Positions 39,655-48,632 of a DNA stretch of 64,000 nucleotides are shown here, piece by piece. Source of the DNA: Prochlorococcus sp. AG-409-D14 (GTDB lineage: Bacteria; Cyanobacteriota; Cyanobacteriia; PCC-6307; Cyanobiaceae); contig QCJR01000001.1 of assembly GCA_003215895.1 (NCBI GenBank), positions 62,001 to 126,000 on the forward strand, in the 5' to 3' direction. The notes beneath the pieces are model-generated. The model ran no database searches and was not told the DNA's origin. It worked only from the letters and a program-made list of their open reading frames with translations. Both the position numbers and the translations under genes were made by a program. Positions within the stretch are counted from its first letter, which is position 1, and the number at the start of each line of letters is the position of its first letter.

Positions 39655-42600
39655 AATTTAACTCTAAGCTTTTTAAAGTATTGATAAGGTATTGTCGTAA
39701 ATGAGTAAATCTTCTTTTGCTTAGAAGTTTCTTTCTATTCACATAATCACTTTTAAATAGTTTAGGTTTTTCTGATTTGAACCAATTATAAATTCCATCT
39801 GAAATATCCTGTGGAGTTGAACCAGGAAGGTATTCAACTAAATCAGAGACATCATTAAATATATTTAGAGGAGTTACTAATACAGGTCGCAATGCAGCGA
39901 GCCCTTGCCTGACAGAAGCACTTGAAGATTCATTTGATTGCTGATAGGGGAAAACAATACAATCAAATGTACTAAGTTTATTTATTGTATTTTCGTCAGA
40001 CATATAATCACCAACTACTGAAACTAAATTATTTAAGTTTAAATCTTTTATTAATTCCTGTAATTCCTCAAAGAAATATTCATATTGCTGATTATAGATT
40101 GCAGAGAAAATTGTTAAGCTAATTTTAAAATTATTTTCTCTAAGTAAACTTATCGCGTGTATTAATTCTTTATAGCCTTTATTTGGAAGGCAAAAACCAT
40201 AAGATGCTATTCTTCTGTGACCACCAAAATTAATTTTTTTAAGAATAGATTTTTTCAAATTATCCTTTGGCAATAAATCAGTTATACCGTGACAAAGTAA
40301 ATTTGAATTGTGTATTATACCTAAATCTTTTAATCGATTAAGATCATCTATGGAATGTACAAATATTCTATTACATTTCAACAAACTATTTCTAAGATTA
40401 TAAAGTCTTTTTGTGGTATCATTTTTTGGATCAATTGTTGAATGAAGCAGTATAACGACATTAATATTTTTTTCATGAAGATAATCAATCAACTCAGACA
40501 AACATTTAAAGCTAAATAAACCATAATTAAATTGAATAAACAATGTTGTTATCTCTTCAGTAATAATAAGTTTATAAAGATTTTCAAAATTTTGATTCTT
40601 ATTATCTAGATGCCAAGCTGATATTATTTTGTGTGAATTTGTATAGATATTTTCTTCTTCATACGGAGAAAAAATAACCAGATCATCGCTAATATCAGAA
40701 AACATATTTTTAGAATAAGATGCTATTCCACATTTTGAATTCCAAGTCGTGAGAATACCTAATTTAAAATATTTAGGTTTATATTTTATGCACTCTTTTT
40801 GAACAAAGTTAATATTATTCTCTGCTACAGAATCCCACTTAAATAAATCAGTATCTTTTTTGGCCCTATCTGTTCTTTGAGAAAGAATTTTTTTATCTGA
40901 AGAATAAATTTGATACAGTAATTGTGAAAGATGTTTCTGTGAAGGTTCTGCCCAGTAGGATTGATAGATTTCAAAGTGAGACTTAGAAAAAGCGAATTTA
41001 TAATCAATCAACCAAGAATTTTCTTTTGTACAAAAATCTAGTTGTCCTCCCCAACCTGTTGTAATAACCGGGACACCTAATCTCATTGCTTCGCCAATAG
41101 GAAAACCAAAACCTTCACCTCTGCTAGGAGCAACTAAAACATCAGATTGTATTATTAAACCTTTAATCTGCTCATCTGTCATATCTTTATTTAAAACAAT
41201 GATATCAGGTATATGAGAATTATTACTCCTCATTTGATCTATTTTTTTTTCAATATGATTATGTGGATTATTAAAAGTTTTAATAATAAGAGTTACTTCA
41301 TCTTGATCAGTAAAAGTCTCACAAAACGAATTTAATAAAATATCTACACCTTTTCTGGGAAAACAGGAGGAAATATGTATTACTTTAAATTTTTTTGATT
41401 TTAATTCAAAATTAAAATCCGATTTAATTCCGTCTATATGATCCAAACCAAGACTAGAAACTTTAATGGGAATATTGACGCCACTATCGATAAGAATTTT
41501 TTTTACTTGGGCTGACATTACAGTAATTCCTTGCAAATAAGTATTAAAATCATTAACCCATTCGCAAGGAAATTTGGACTCTTCCCACCCGTAAGAGTGA
41601 AGTATATTTATTCTTGAATCTAAATCTTTGACTCTTGGTGGATAAAGATTTCGACTTGAGATATCAATTTCTTTGGATTTATTTTTTGACTTTAAATATA
41701 TAGAATGAATTAAAGGAAAATTACGTAAATAATCTATATCTATTTGATAGTCACCATATCCCTCAGTGATTGATATGAAAAGATTTAATAACTTTGTATG
41801 TAAAGCTTCTACAAAGTGCCTGTTAAGCTTGGCAAGGCTATAACTTGAATCAAAAGGCCCTTCTACTATCCAAGATCCTGGGGTGTCGGTATTTAAGAGA
41901 CCCCTATTCAGAAAATCAATTTGTTTATTAATACGATCAATAGATGACGCAATCAATAGCCATATTTGATCATTCGAATTATTATTTGAAAAATTTATTT
42001 TTGAAATTTGTAAAAATAAATTTTCTAGATTATTCTTATTTTGTGAGATGATATCTTGATATGAAAAATCAGGAGCTTTTTGTTCATCAACTTCTACTAT
42101 TTTCTCGCAGGCAAGCTTTGCAGCTCTAGCAGTCCTACTCCATGAAAATTTTTCACTTTGCTGTTTAGAGTTAACTACTAATTCCTCTCTAAACTGCACA
42201 TTAGTTAAAACCTTCTGAATAAGTTGCTTAATATCTTCTGAATCATTTGGATCAAACATAGCCTCCAATTTACCTATTACTTCTGGAATACTTGTTGTGT
42301 GGGATCCGATTACAGGAGCCCCGCATGACATTGCCTCTAATACAGGAAGTCCGAAGCCCTCATGAAGAGAAGGAAATATAAACAGATAACAATTTCTATA
42401 TAAAACTACTAAATCATCATCTGGAATGTAGCCAGTTTGTATTACATTTTTAACATCAATTCCATATGATTTCATCCAATTATCAATTAACTCTTGTTCT
42501 GGTTTTATTAACTTGCCAGCAAGTACAAGTTTAAAATGATTTAATTCCTGAGGTAATAAGCTATATGCCTCAAGTAAACTTTGAAGATTCTTTCTAGAGT

Positions 42601-43294
42601 CTCCAGCGCCTGCATATAAGAGAAAAGGTTCTTCTAATATAGTTTTAATTGCATCTGAATTAATAATTTTTCTAGTAGTATTGAAAATATCTTTATCACA
42701 GGCTGAGGAAATATTAAATACAAAATTTCTGTTAAATTTTAAATATTCTTGGGCTTCATGTGCAGAAGATTCTGAAATTGCTAGCAGACCATCAACTTGT
42801 TCTAATTTTTTTAATTTAGATGCATAAAATCTCTGAAATTCTAAATTACCATGAAAATAAAGATTAGGATTTAAGAAAGGTATTAAATCATAGAAAACTG
42901 ATAAGATTTTAAAATTAACTTGATCAAAATCAAACTCAGTCAAACAATTATCTGAAAATCCCTCAACGAAACTAGTTATAATTACGATGTCAAGATATAA
43001 ACAAGAACAAGCATATGATTTAATATAACGTCCTAAATTGATTAAAGTATCATTACTAGAAATATAATCAAAAGGACATGGAGAGCTCCATTCAAAATAA
43101 CTAACATTATCTAATCTCAATTCAGATTTAAATTGCAATTCTAGATTCTTTAAACATCCATTAGCTATTAAAACAAATTCATGATTTGGAGAAATTTTAA
43201 TTAGATTACGAACTATCTCCAGAGAATATCGACCAATGCCTCGTGTTCTACTACCTTCACTTTGCAATCCTTGAAGATCAATTCCGATTCTCAT
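39632..43294 (-). CDS. Three-module GT4-type glycosyltransferase (WbdA-like)
   Basis: Cytoplasmic polysaccharide-building enzyme of 1220 residues made of three GT-B modules. Module 1 (about 1-400): GIGRYSLEI, LLYAGAGDSRKNLQ, and E-x7-E in HEGFGLPVLEAMSCG (E312, E320). Module 2 (about 475-835): HISSCFPRKGVDILL and E-x7-E in RGEGFGFPIGEAMRLG (E727, E735). Module 3 (about 842-1215): IASYGFCLPNKGYKELI, but the motif is NESSSASVRQGLA with the second Glu replaced by Gln1130. Multi-module GT4 enzymes such as WbdA polymerise O-antigens by alternating linkages. It starts 2 bases after the methyltransferase gene upstream, the same order as wbdD-wbdA. Confidence 0.9.
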   Translation of the reverse strand: MRIGIDLQGLQSEGSRTRGIGRYSLEIVRNLIKISPNHEFVLIANGCLKNLELQFKSELRLDNVSYFEWSSPCPFDYISSNDTLINLGRYIKSYACSCLYLDIVIITSFVEGFSDNCLTEFDFDQVNFKILSVFYDLIPFLNPNLYFHGNLEFQRFYASKLKKLEQVDGLLAISESSAHEAQEYLKFNRNFVFNISSACDKDIFNTTRKIINSDAIKTILEEPFLLYAGAGDSRKNLQSLLEAYSLLPQELNHFKLVLAGKLIKPEQELIDNWMKSYGIDVKNVIQTGYIPDDDLVVLYRNCYLFIFPSLHEGFGLPVLEAMSCGAPVIGSHTTSIPEVIGKLEAMFDPNDSEDIKQLIQKVLTNVQFREELVVNSKQQSEKFSWSRTARAAKLACEKIVEVDEQKAPDFSYQDIISQNKNNLENLFLQISKINFSNNNSNDQIWLLIASSIDRINKQIDFLNRGLLNTDTPGSWIVEGPFDSSYSLAKLNRHFVEALHTKLLNLFISITEGYGDYQIDIDYLRNFPLIHSIYLKSKNKSKEIDISSRNLYPPRVKDLDSRINILHSYGWEESKFPCEWVNDFNTYLQGITVMSAQVKKILIDSGVNIPIKVSSLGLDHIDGIKSDFNFELKSKKFKVIHISSCFPRKGVDILLNSFCETFTDQDEVTLIIKTFNNPHNHIEKKIDQMRSNNSHIPDIIVLNKDMTDEQIKGLIIQSDVLVAPSRGEGFGFPIGEAMRLGVPVITTGWGGQLDFCTKENSWLIDYKFAFSKSHFEIYQSYWAEPSQKHLSQLLYQIYSSDKKILSQRTDRAKKDTDLFKWDSVAENNINFVQKECIKYKPKYFKLGILTTWNSKCGIASYSKNMFSDISDDLVIFSPYEEENIYTNSHKIISAWHLDNKNQNFENLYKLIITEEITTLFIQFNYGLFSFKCLSELIDYLHEKNINVVILLHSTIDPKNDTTKRLYNLRNSLLKCNRIFVHSIDDLNRLKDLGIIHNSNLLCHGITDLLPKDNLKKSILKKINFGGHRRIASYGFCLPNKGYKELIHAISLLRENNFKISLTIFSAIYNQQYEYFFEELQELIKDLNLNNLVSVVGDYMSDENTINKLSTFDCIVFPYQQSNESSSASVRQGLAALRPVLVTPLNIFNDVSDLVEYLPGSTPQDISDGIYNWFKSEKPKLFKSDYVNRKKLLSKRRFTHLRQYLINTLKSLELNSTFENLI

Positions 43295-43296
43295 TA

Positions 43297-44511
43297 TTAT
43301 TTCCTGAAAATACGTTTTATAAGAGTATTTCGGATTTCCATAGCACTTCTAGAATTATTATAGTGTGTTATAAGTTTCTGATTAAAATGAACTGAGTTAA
43401 TATCTATTTGATTAACTTTATTTATTGCTTCATACACTTTTTCATAACTAACATCTAATAAATTAAAAGGAAATAGATTAAGAATAAATCTTATTAATAA
43501 TAAAGTATACTTGTAGTTTAAGATAGAGCGCATTATACGATAATTCAGCATAAAACTAACTATAGAAGTAGAAATAAAAATCATAATCTTTTTGAAATAA
43601 CTCAAAATCTTAGTTATGGGAGATAAAAGTTTATTTATTATTAATTGATTGGTTTCTAATATCCGTATTTTTTCCTTAGATAAAATTAATTCTTGATTTA
43701 TCAAATTTATAAGTTTACTTTGATCATCAATTAGTTTGCTTTGTTTTGTCAAGGAACTCTCCAATTCGAAATCAAAATTTGTGGCAGCATCAAGGGTAGT
43801 AGGTGCTTGCGATAAATCACTTTCCCAATCAAGATTTATATTAAATATACAATCTGCAATCTCTTGGCTTTTGCAAGCAATAATTGATAAGTCCTGAGCT
43901 ACACCATTCAATACTCTTGTCAATTTAAGTGAAGAAGCTTCTTGTAGCGGTCCACCATTTATAAAATAGTAATTAGCTTTAATAAATCCAGCACACTCAA
44001 TATCAAAAATTATTCTGTCAGGATTTATATGATTAATATGGGTTGAATCAATATAAAATAATTTAGAAGAAACTAATAAATTATCTATACTTGGGGTTTC
44101 CATTATGAATATACCGTCATCCTTTAAAACCCTATGGCATTGTTCTAACAATAAAGTCAGTTTTTTGCTTTCAATATGCTCTATCATATGAAATATTGTA
44201 ATTAAAGATATTGAACTACTTTCTAGTGAGTACAATATTTCTAATGCTTCACCTTTTAAAATATTTAATCCCAAGCTTTCACACAAATTGATCATATTTT
44301 TATCTTGCTCAATACCAATTGAATTAGGAATTCTTTTATTCCATCTTTGTAAAAACTCTCCTCTTCCACAACCTATATCTAAAAGACTTATTTTTTTATT
44401 ATTTCTGATATATAAATCTATCAATGAATCATAAATTGATAGTTTATTAATTATATTGTCACGATTTCCTCTAAATTTATTCTCAAACTCCAAATAAAAA
44501 TCTGACTTCAT
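43297..44511 (-). CDS. SAM methyltransferase with coiled-coil tail (WbdD-like)
   Basis: Protein of 404 residues. Residues 1-215 are a class I methyltransferase: leader ENKFRGNRDNIINKL, motif I LLDIGCGRGEFLQRW (43-57), acidic E68 after strand 2, motif near ITIFHMIEHIE (105-114) and ETPSIDNLL. Residues 250-300 form a heptad-like coiled coil (KQSKLIDDQSKLINLINQEL), followed by a hydrophobic stretch (about 300-350) that may sit on the membrane. This layout recalls WbdD, which caps O-antigen chains by methylation and sets length through its coiled coil; no kinase domain is visible. First gene of a two-gene minus-strand unit with the three-module transferase. Confidence 0.85.
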   Translation of the reverse strand: MKSDFYLEFENKFRGNRDNIINKLSIYDSLIDLYIRNNKKISLLDIGCGRGEFLQRWNKRIPNSIGIEQDKNMINLCESLGLNILKGEALEILYSLESSSISLITIFHMIEHIESKKLTLLLEQCHRVLKDDGIFIMETPSIDNLLVSSKLFYIDSTHINHINPDRIIFDIECAGFIKANYYFINGGPLQEASSLKLTRVLNGVAQDLSIIACKSQEIADCIFNINLDWESDLSQAPTTLDAATNFDFELESSLTKQSKLIDDQSKLINLINQELILSKEKIRILETNQLIINKLLSPITKILSYFKKIMIFISTSIVSFMLNYRIMRSILNYKYTLLLIRFILNLFPFNLLDVSYEKVYEAINKVNQIDINSVHFNQKLITHYNNSRSAMEIRNTLIKRIFRK

Positions 44512-44674
44512 CGTTCTATACTTAAAAGCTAAAACATTAATTATTTAAAATAATTATATACCTTTGATAAAAATACTTCAAATTTTTAATTAATCCAAAA
44601 TAAAAAAATATAATTAACTGACTACTATAGTTATTATAAGGATTAGGTCGGCTTGACTTCTGAAGTTCTACTTA

Positions 44675-45133
44675 ATGAAAAATCCAATTGTAATTAAACA
44701 TGCACAAGGTGCTCCAGGTTTAAGATTTTTGGGAATGGGAGCGTTCTTCAAGCCAAGCCAAGGAATTCAAAAACTCTTGACATTACTTAAGAATAATACT
44801 TCTTGGGCCTCAACTCGAAATGAAAAGGATATAAAAACTATGTTGAGAAAAAGCTCAGTTATTGTAAGTATTTGGAATCATAATCAAATGATTGGATTTG
44901 GTAGAGCAACAACTGATGAAATTTATAGAGCTGTATTATGGGACGTAGTGGTTGACAAAAGATACCAAAATAAAGGTTTAGGAAAAAAAATAGTTAAAAC
45001 AATTCTTCAAAGCCATGAAATTTCAAAAGTTGAAAAGGTTTATATAATGACTACCAACTGCAAGACTTTCTACTCTAATCTAGGCTTCAAAATAGTAAAA
45101 AATCAGAATTTAATGCTATTAGAAAACATATAA
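44675..45133 (+). CDS. GNAT-family N-acetyltransferase
   Basis: Acetyl-CoA-dependent transferase of 152 residues. The acetyl-CoA loop is VVDKRYQNKGLGKKIVKTIL (about 90-109; Q/R-x-x-G-x-G/A pattern as QNKGLGK), with a preceding beta-strand AVLWDVVV and a C-terminal FYSNLGFKIV. It resembles cyanobacterial and plastid GNATs related to the nuclear-shuttle-interacting/serotonin acetyltransferase group, but the substrate is unknown. It stands alone, 163 bases downstream of the divergent methyltransferase, in otherwise glycan-related surroundings. Confidence 0.87.
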   Translation: MKNPIVIKHAQGAPGLRFLGMGAFFKPSQGIQKLLTLLKNNTSWASTRNEKDIKTMLRKSSVIVSIWNHNQMIGFGRATTDEIYRAVLWDVVVDKRYQNKGLGKKIVKTILQSHEISKVEKVYIMTTNCKTFYSNLGFKIVKNQNLMLLENI

Positions 45134-45283
45134 TAAATTAATATATTTTAAATTTTATTATATATTAGTTGATAATAAAAAACCCACTATTTTAAATAAA
45201 AAATTAAAATTAAATAATCAATTTATCAATCACTATTAATATTATAAGAGATTGATTATAATATTAATAGCTTATTTTTTTGA

Positions 45284-46933
45284 ATGTCCTCAGCAATATA
45301 CTATTCAAAGGATGCTTTCAGAATTGATAAATCTAAGGCTTATGGAAGACAAGTAGCTGGGAATGATTTTTTACAAGCTTATTGCAAGTCAAATAAATGT
45401 TCTGAGTATTGGGTTTATGCAAAGACAATTGAAGAAGCTAATGATTTCAACCATTTTGTTAAAGGTAATGGCATAAATAAAGTTATAAAATTCATAAACT
45501 TTGAAAACACTTCAGCCCTGAAAGAACCAGGATTACTCTTTTTCCCTGGACCAGGCATAGCCGAATTATCAAGAAATCGCTCATTTTTTTCAACAAATTC
45601 ATGGAGTATTTGTGGAGTAACTCATACAACAAGTTCCTCAAGAGTGATGGCAAGCATTGAATCGATGGTTACATCTCCAGTGGCACCTTGGGATGCCCTG
45701 ATATGTACCAGTACATCCGTAAAATCAAATGTTCTTAAGATCATTGAAATTACAGAAAATAATCTTCGAAATAGACTTGGGGCTAAGTCTTTTGTTAGGC
45801 CTCAACTACCGGTAATCCCTCTTGGTATTGATACTTCAAAATTCAATTTTAGTGACCATGAAAAAACTACTGCTCGAATAAATCTTGGAATACAAAATGA
45901 TGAAATTGTAGTTCTTTATCTTGGAAGACTCTCATTCCACGCGAAAGCGAATCCCTTTCCGATGTACAAAGCATTGGAAAGTACTAATTATCAAACTAAG
46001 CAAAAAATTGTCTTAATAGAATGTGGGTGGTATGCAAATGAGCAACTTAAAAATGCATTTTCTAAAGCGGCAAATTATTTATGTCCAAGTATCAGATTAC
46101 TTAGAGTTGATGGAAATGATCATGAGATGAAAAATAATTCGTTGGCTGCCGCTGACATATTTTGTTCATTATCGGACAACGTTCAAGAAACTTTTGGGAT
46201 TACTCCAATTGAGGCCATGGCCGCAGGGCTTCCTTGTATTGTTTCAGATTGGAATGGTTATAAAGACACGGTAAGAGATGGGATAGATGGTTTTCGCATA
46301 CCATCTCTAATGCCAGCGGAAGGCTACGGTAATGATTTAGCTTTTAGATATGCACTCGAAATAGATAGCTATGATATGTACATAGGACATACTTCAAATT
46401 TAATAGCAATAGACATTAATAGAACCGCCTCAGCATTTACTAAATTAGTAAGTAATCATAAGCTAAGAAATGAAATGGGCGAGAATGCAAAACAAAGGTG
46501 TAAAAATAAATATGATTGGAATATTATTATAAATAAATACACAGATCTATGGAATAATCTTCATCAAATACGTAAGAATTCAATCGATAAATCATCTTAT
46601 TATAAAAGTGCAGATAGACTGGATCCATTTTTATCTTTTTCTAAATATTCTACAAATATATTAACTGACGAAAAAATAATTAGCCTAAAAAAAGACGAAG
46701 AAAATAATAACTTGGAACAAAAATTACAAGAGCTAAAAGAATTGTTGATGATTAATTATGCTTCGTATATAATACCAGATAAAAAATTTCTAATCGGATT
46801 TTTAGCCTATATTAATAGAGATAGAAAAAACATAAAAGAAATAAAAAATTCCTACAAAGATCTAAATTCTGCTTATCTAATTAGAGCAATAATGTGGCTT
46901 TATAAATTTGATTTAATTGAAATACATAATTAA
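45284..46933 (+). CDS. GT4-family glycosyltransferase
   Basis: Retaining GT-B glycosyltransferase of 549 residues. The C-terminal donor-binding domain is clear: VVLYLGRLSFHAKANP (about 205-220), then the E-x7-E motif in QETFGITPIEAMAAGLPCIV and SDWNGYKDTVRDGIDGFRI. The acceptor domain (about 1-190) is less conserved. About 120 residues after the GT fold (from 430) form an AT-rich, charged extension of unknown role. A candidate for the polysaccharide or protein glycosylation pathway encoded around it. Its stop codon lies within an inverted repeat shared with the convergent methyltransferase gene. Confidence 0.9.
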   Translation: MSSAIYYSKDAFRIDKSKAYGRQVAGNDFLQAYCKSNKCSEYWVYAKTIEEANDFNHFVKGNGINKVIKFINFENTSALKEPGLLFFPGPGIAELSRNRSFFSTNSWSICGVTHTTSSSRVMASIESMVTSPVAPWDALICTSTSVKSNVLKIIEITENNLRNRLGAKSFVRPQLPVIPLGIDTSKFNFSDHEKTTARINLGIQNDEIVVLYLGRLSFHAKANPFPMYKALESTNYQTKQKIVLIECGWYANEQLKNAFSKAANYLCPSIRLLRVDGNDHEMKNNSLAAADIFCSLSDNVQETFGITPIEAMAAGLPCIVSDWNGYKDTVRDGIDGFRIPSLMPAEGYGNDLAFRYALEIDSYDMYIGHTSNLIAIDINRTASAFTKLVSNHKLRNEMGENAKQRCKNKYDWNIIINKYTDLWNNLHQIRKNSIDKSSYYKSADRLDPFLSFSKYSTNILTDEKIISLKKDEENNNLEQKLQELKELLMINYASYIIPDKKFLIGFLAYINRDRKNIKEIKNSYKDLNSAYLIRAIMWLYKFDLIEIHN

Positions 46934-46958
46934 TCATTTTTTTAGATGATTAATTATG
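46925..46958. repeat. Perfect 13-base inverted repeat spanning two convergent stop codons
   Basis: Arms CATAATTAATCAT (46925-46937) and ATGATTAATTATG (46946-46958) with an 8-base loop TTTTTTAG. The left arm holds the TAA of the upstream glycosyltransferase and the right arm the stop of the methyltransferase on the other strand. No T-run follows the stem on either side, so it is not a classic terminator, but it should block transcript decay or readthrough from both sides. Confidence 0.7.
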
Positions 46959-47759
46959 CAGTGATTTCATAAAAATCCATGGTGTAGGTCCACTCCTCCA
47001 CTCCCAAACTGCTAACAATTGATCCAAATGCGAAAGTTGTAAAAACCATTCAGGTTGCAAATCTATTTGTCTCTGGCCATTATCATTGATAACGATTATT
47101 TGATGAGAAGGTGAAAACCTCTCAACCAATTCTTTAGTCATTCCTGGTTTAAAACAATCATGTGATTCAACCAAAATATCGAATTTAATTAAAGCGGGAT
47201 AATTAGCAACATCTAACAGTCGATTTTCTTCTCCCTCAACATCACAGAGAATTAGACACTTTTCATTTTCATGACTATTAAGTAATTGGGGATGAAATTC
47301 ACCAAAAACCTCTATAGATTTTGAAACATTATTCTTTTTAGCTAGTTCAATACATGCTTTTTGAGCAGCGACATTTATATCAAAAGAAAGGATTTTAGTC
47401 GTTTGCATGCGAACAGCTAATCCTACAGAATAGTAACCTTCAGCTGAACCAATATTAAAAATAGTTTCATACTTTGTGGAAATAATTTCTTCAATATATT
47501 TATGAAGAGGTTGCTCATAAGTACCAAAAAGTTTGGCCATATGACAACCTTCAGAAGACTGATTTAAGAACTGCATATCTTTAAAAGGTCCTTGAAAAAT
47601 ACCAACACCACAGTTCTGTATATATGTATTAGTAATTAATAAACTCCTCCATTTACATAATAATCGTAAAGAATCATTTAGTTGATTAATTTCGTTCTTA
47701 GAATCCTCTGATAGATAATTTACTAATGAATGTTTAATTGACTTTTGAAAACTCATCAA
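46950..47759 (-). CDS. FkbM-like SAM-dependent methyltransferase
   Basis: Protein of 269 residues. A class I methyltransferase fold runs from about 90: ETIFNIGSAEGYYSVGLAV is motif I, LSFDIN gives the acidic residue for the ribose, and LILCDVEGEENRLLDVA matches the D-x-E-G-x-E segment common in FkbM-type enzymes. The first 80 residues are an N-terminal helical extension. Members methylate sugar hydroxyls in polysaccharides or small molecules; substrate here unknown. It converges on the glycosyltransferase gene and is next to the tRNA-Gly that borders the core genome. Confidence 0.78.
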   Translation of the reverse strand: MMSFQKSIKHSLVNYLSEDSKNEINQLNDSLRLLCKWRSLLITNTYIQNCGVGIFQGPFKDMQFLNQSSEGCHMAKLFGTYEQPLHKYIEEIISTKYETIFNIGSAEGYYSVGLAVRMQTTKILSFDINVAAQKACIELAKKNNVSKSIEVFGEFHPQLLNSHENEKCLILCDVEGEENRLLDVANYPALIKFDILVESHDCFKPGMTKELVERFSPSHQIIVINDNGQRQIDLQPEWFLQLSHLDQLLAVWEWRSGPTPWIFMKSLHN

Positions 47760-47894
47760 ATTTCTTAAAATGCTAGTAACTTAGTTTTGATACATAAAAT
47801 CTTTTTCAATAAATTAAATTTAAATTCTGTATTTGTAAGTGTCAAATGCTTTTAATAATAATCTTTTGAGAGAACTAAATTAACTAATAACGAA

Positions 47895-47965
47895 GCGGAT
47901 GAAGAGATTCGAACTCTCGACATTCTCCTTGGCAAGGAGATGCTCTACCACTGAGCTACATCCGC
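47895..47965 (-). tRNA. tRNA-Gly (anticodon GCC)
   Basis: The reverse complement folds as a 71-base cloverleaf: acceptor GCGGATG paired with CATCCGC, D arm GCTC..GAGC, anticodon stem CTCCT/AGGAG around the loop TGCCA, T arm with GTTCGAATC. The anticodon is GCC (glycine GGC/GGT). CCA is not encoded. It lies between the variable glycan region and ribH. Confidence 0.97.
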
Positions 47966-48050
47966 ATAAACAAAATCATTGTTTAATATAATAAGCATGC
48001 CTCAAAAGAGGTGTAGTGGTCAAATAATTTTCTTAATTGACAAATAATGT

Positions 48051-48527
48051 TTAACTCACTGCCTTTATTAAGGAACCCATTTCAAGAGCTTGTAAAGCAT
48101 AGCTCCAACCAAGATTATTTTTAATACCCGCTCTTTCTAGGGCTTGCTGCATAGTATCTGTAGTTAAAACTCCAAAAATAATTGGTACTCCCGTTTCTCT
48201 TGATACAGTAGCGATTCCTTTGCTCGCTTCAGATACCACAACATCAAAGTGAGGAGTATCTCCTCTAATTACTGCACCAAGGGTAATTAAAACCTCATAT
48301 TTGCCTGTTCGAGCAAGTTTTTGAGAAATAAGTGGCAACTCAAAAGAACCAGGAACCCACGCTATATCTAATTGTTTACTTGACTCAGATACATCAATGC
48401 CGTGACGAGATAAACAATCTAAACATCCGCTTAATAACTTACTAGTGATGAGATCATTAAATCTAGCTATTACAATAGCTACCTTTAAAGACGATGATTT
48501 TTCAAAAGTACCCTCTATTGTCGCCAT
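48051..48527 (-). CDS. ribH: 6,7-dimethyl-8-ribityllumazine synthase
   Basis: Condenses 5-amino-6-ribitylaminouracil with dihydroxybutanone phosphate to give the riboflavin precursor; forms 60-mer or pentamer shells. The 158 residues show [34 protein letters not shown] (active-site loop), [16 protein letters not shown] with catalytic His, and [18 protein letters not shown] take the ATG at 48527 ([11 protein letters not shown]); an in-frame ATG at 48557 would add ten residues without family support. Confidence 0.95.
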   Translation of the reverse strand: MATIEGTFEKSSSLKVAIVIARFNDLITSKLLSGCLDCLSRHGIDVSESSKQLDIAWVPGSFELPLISQKLARTGKYEVLITLGAVIRGDTPHFDVVVSEASKGIATVSRETGVPIIFGVLTTDTMQQALERAGIKNNLGWSYALQALEMGSLIKAVS

Positions 48528-48632
48528 TTTGTAAAGGCTATTAATACGTACCAACACTAACCTCTATCGAGTAAATTTAAAACATCAAAAGAAAAATTAG
48601 TCTATATAGTCAATTCTTATCAAATCTTTTGA

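Noticed and set aside
20800-47894. Prophage, insertion sequence or CRISPR as the source of the variable region
   Set aside because: No transposase, integrase, phage structural gene, terminal inverted repeat or spaced direct repeats were found; all recognisable genes are for envelope glycans or protein secretion.
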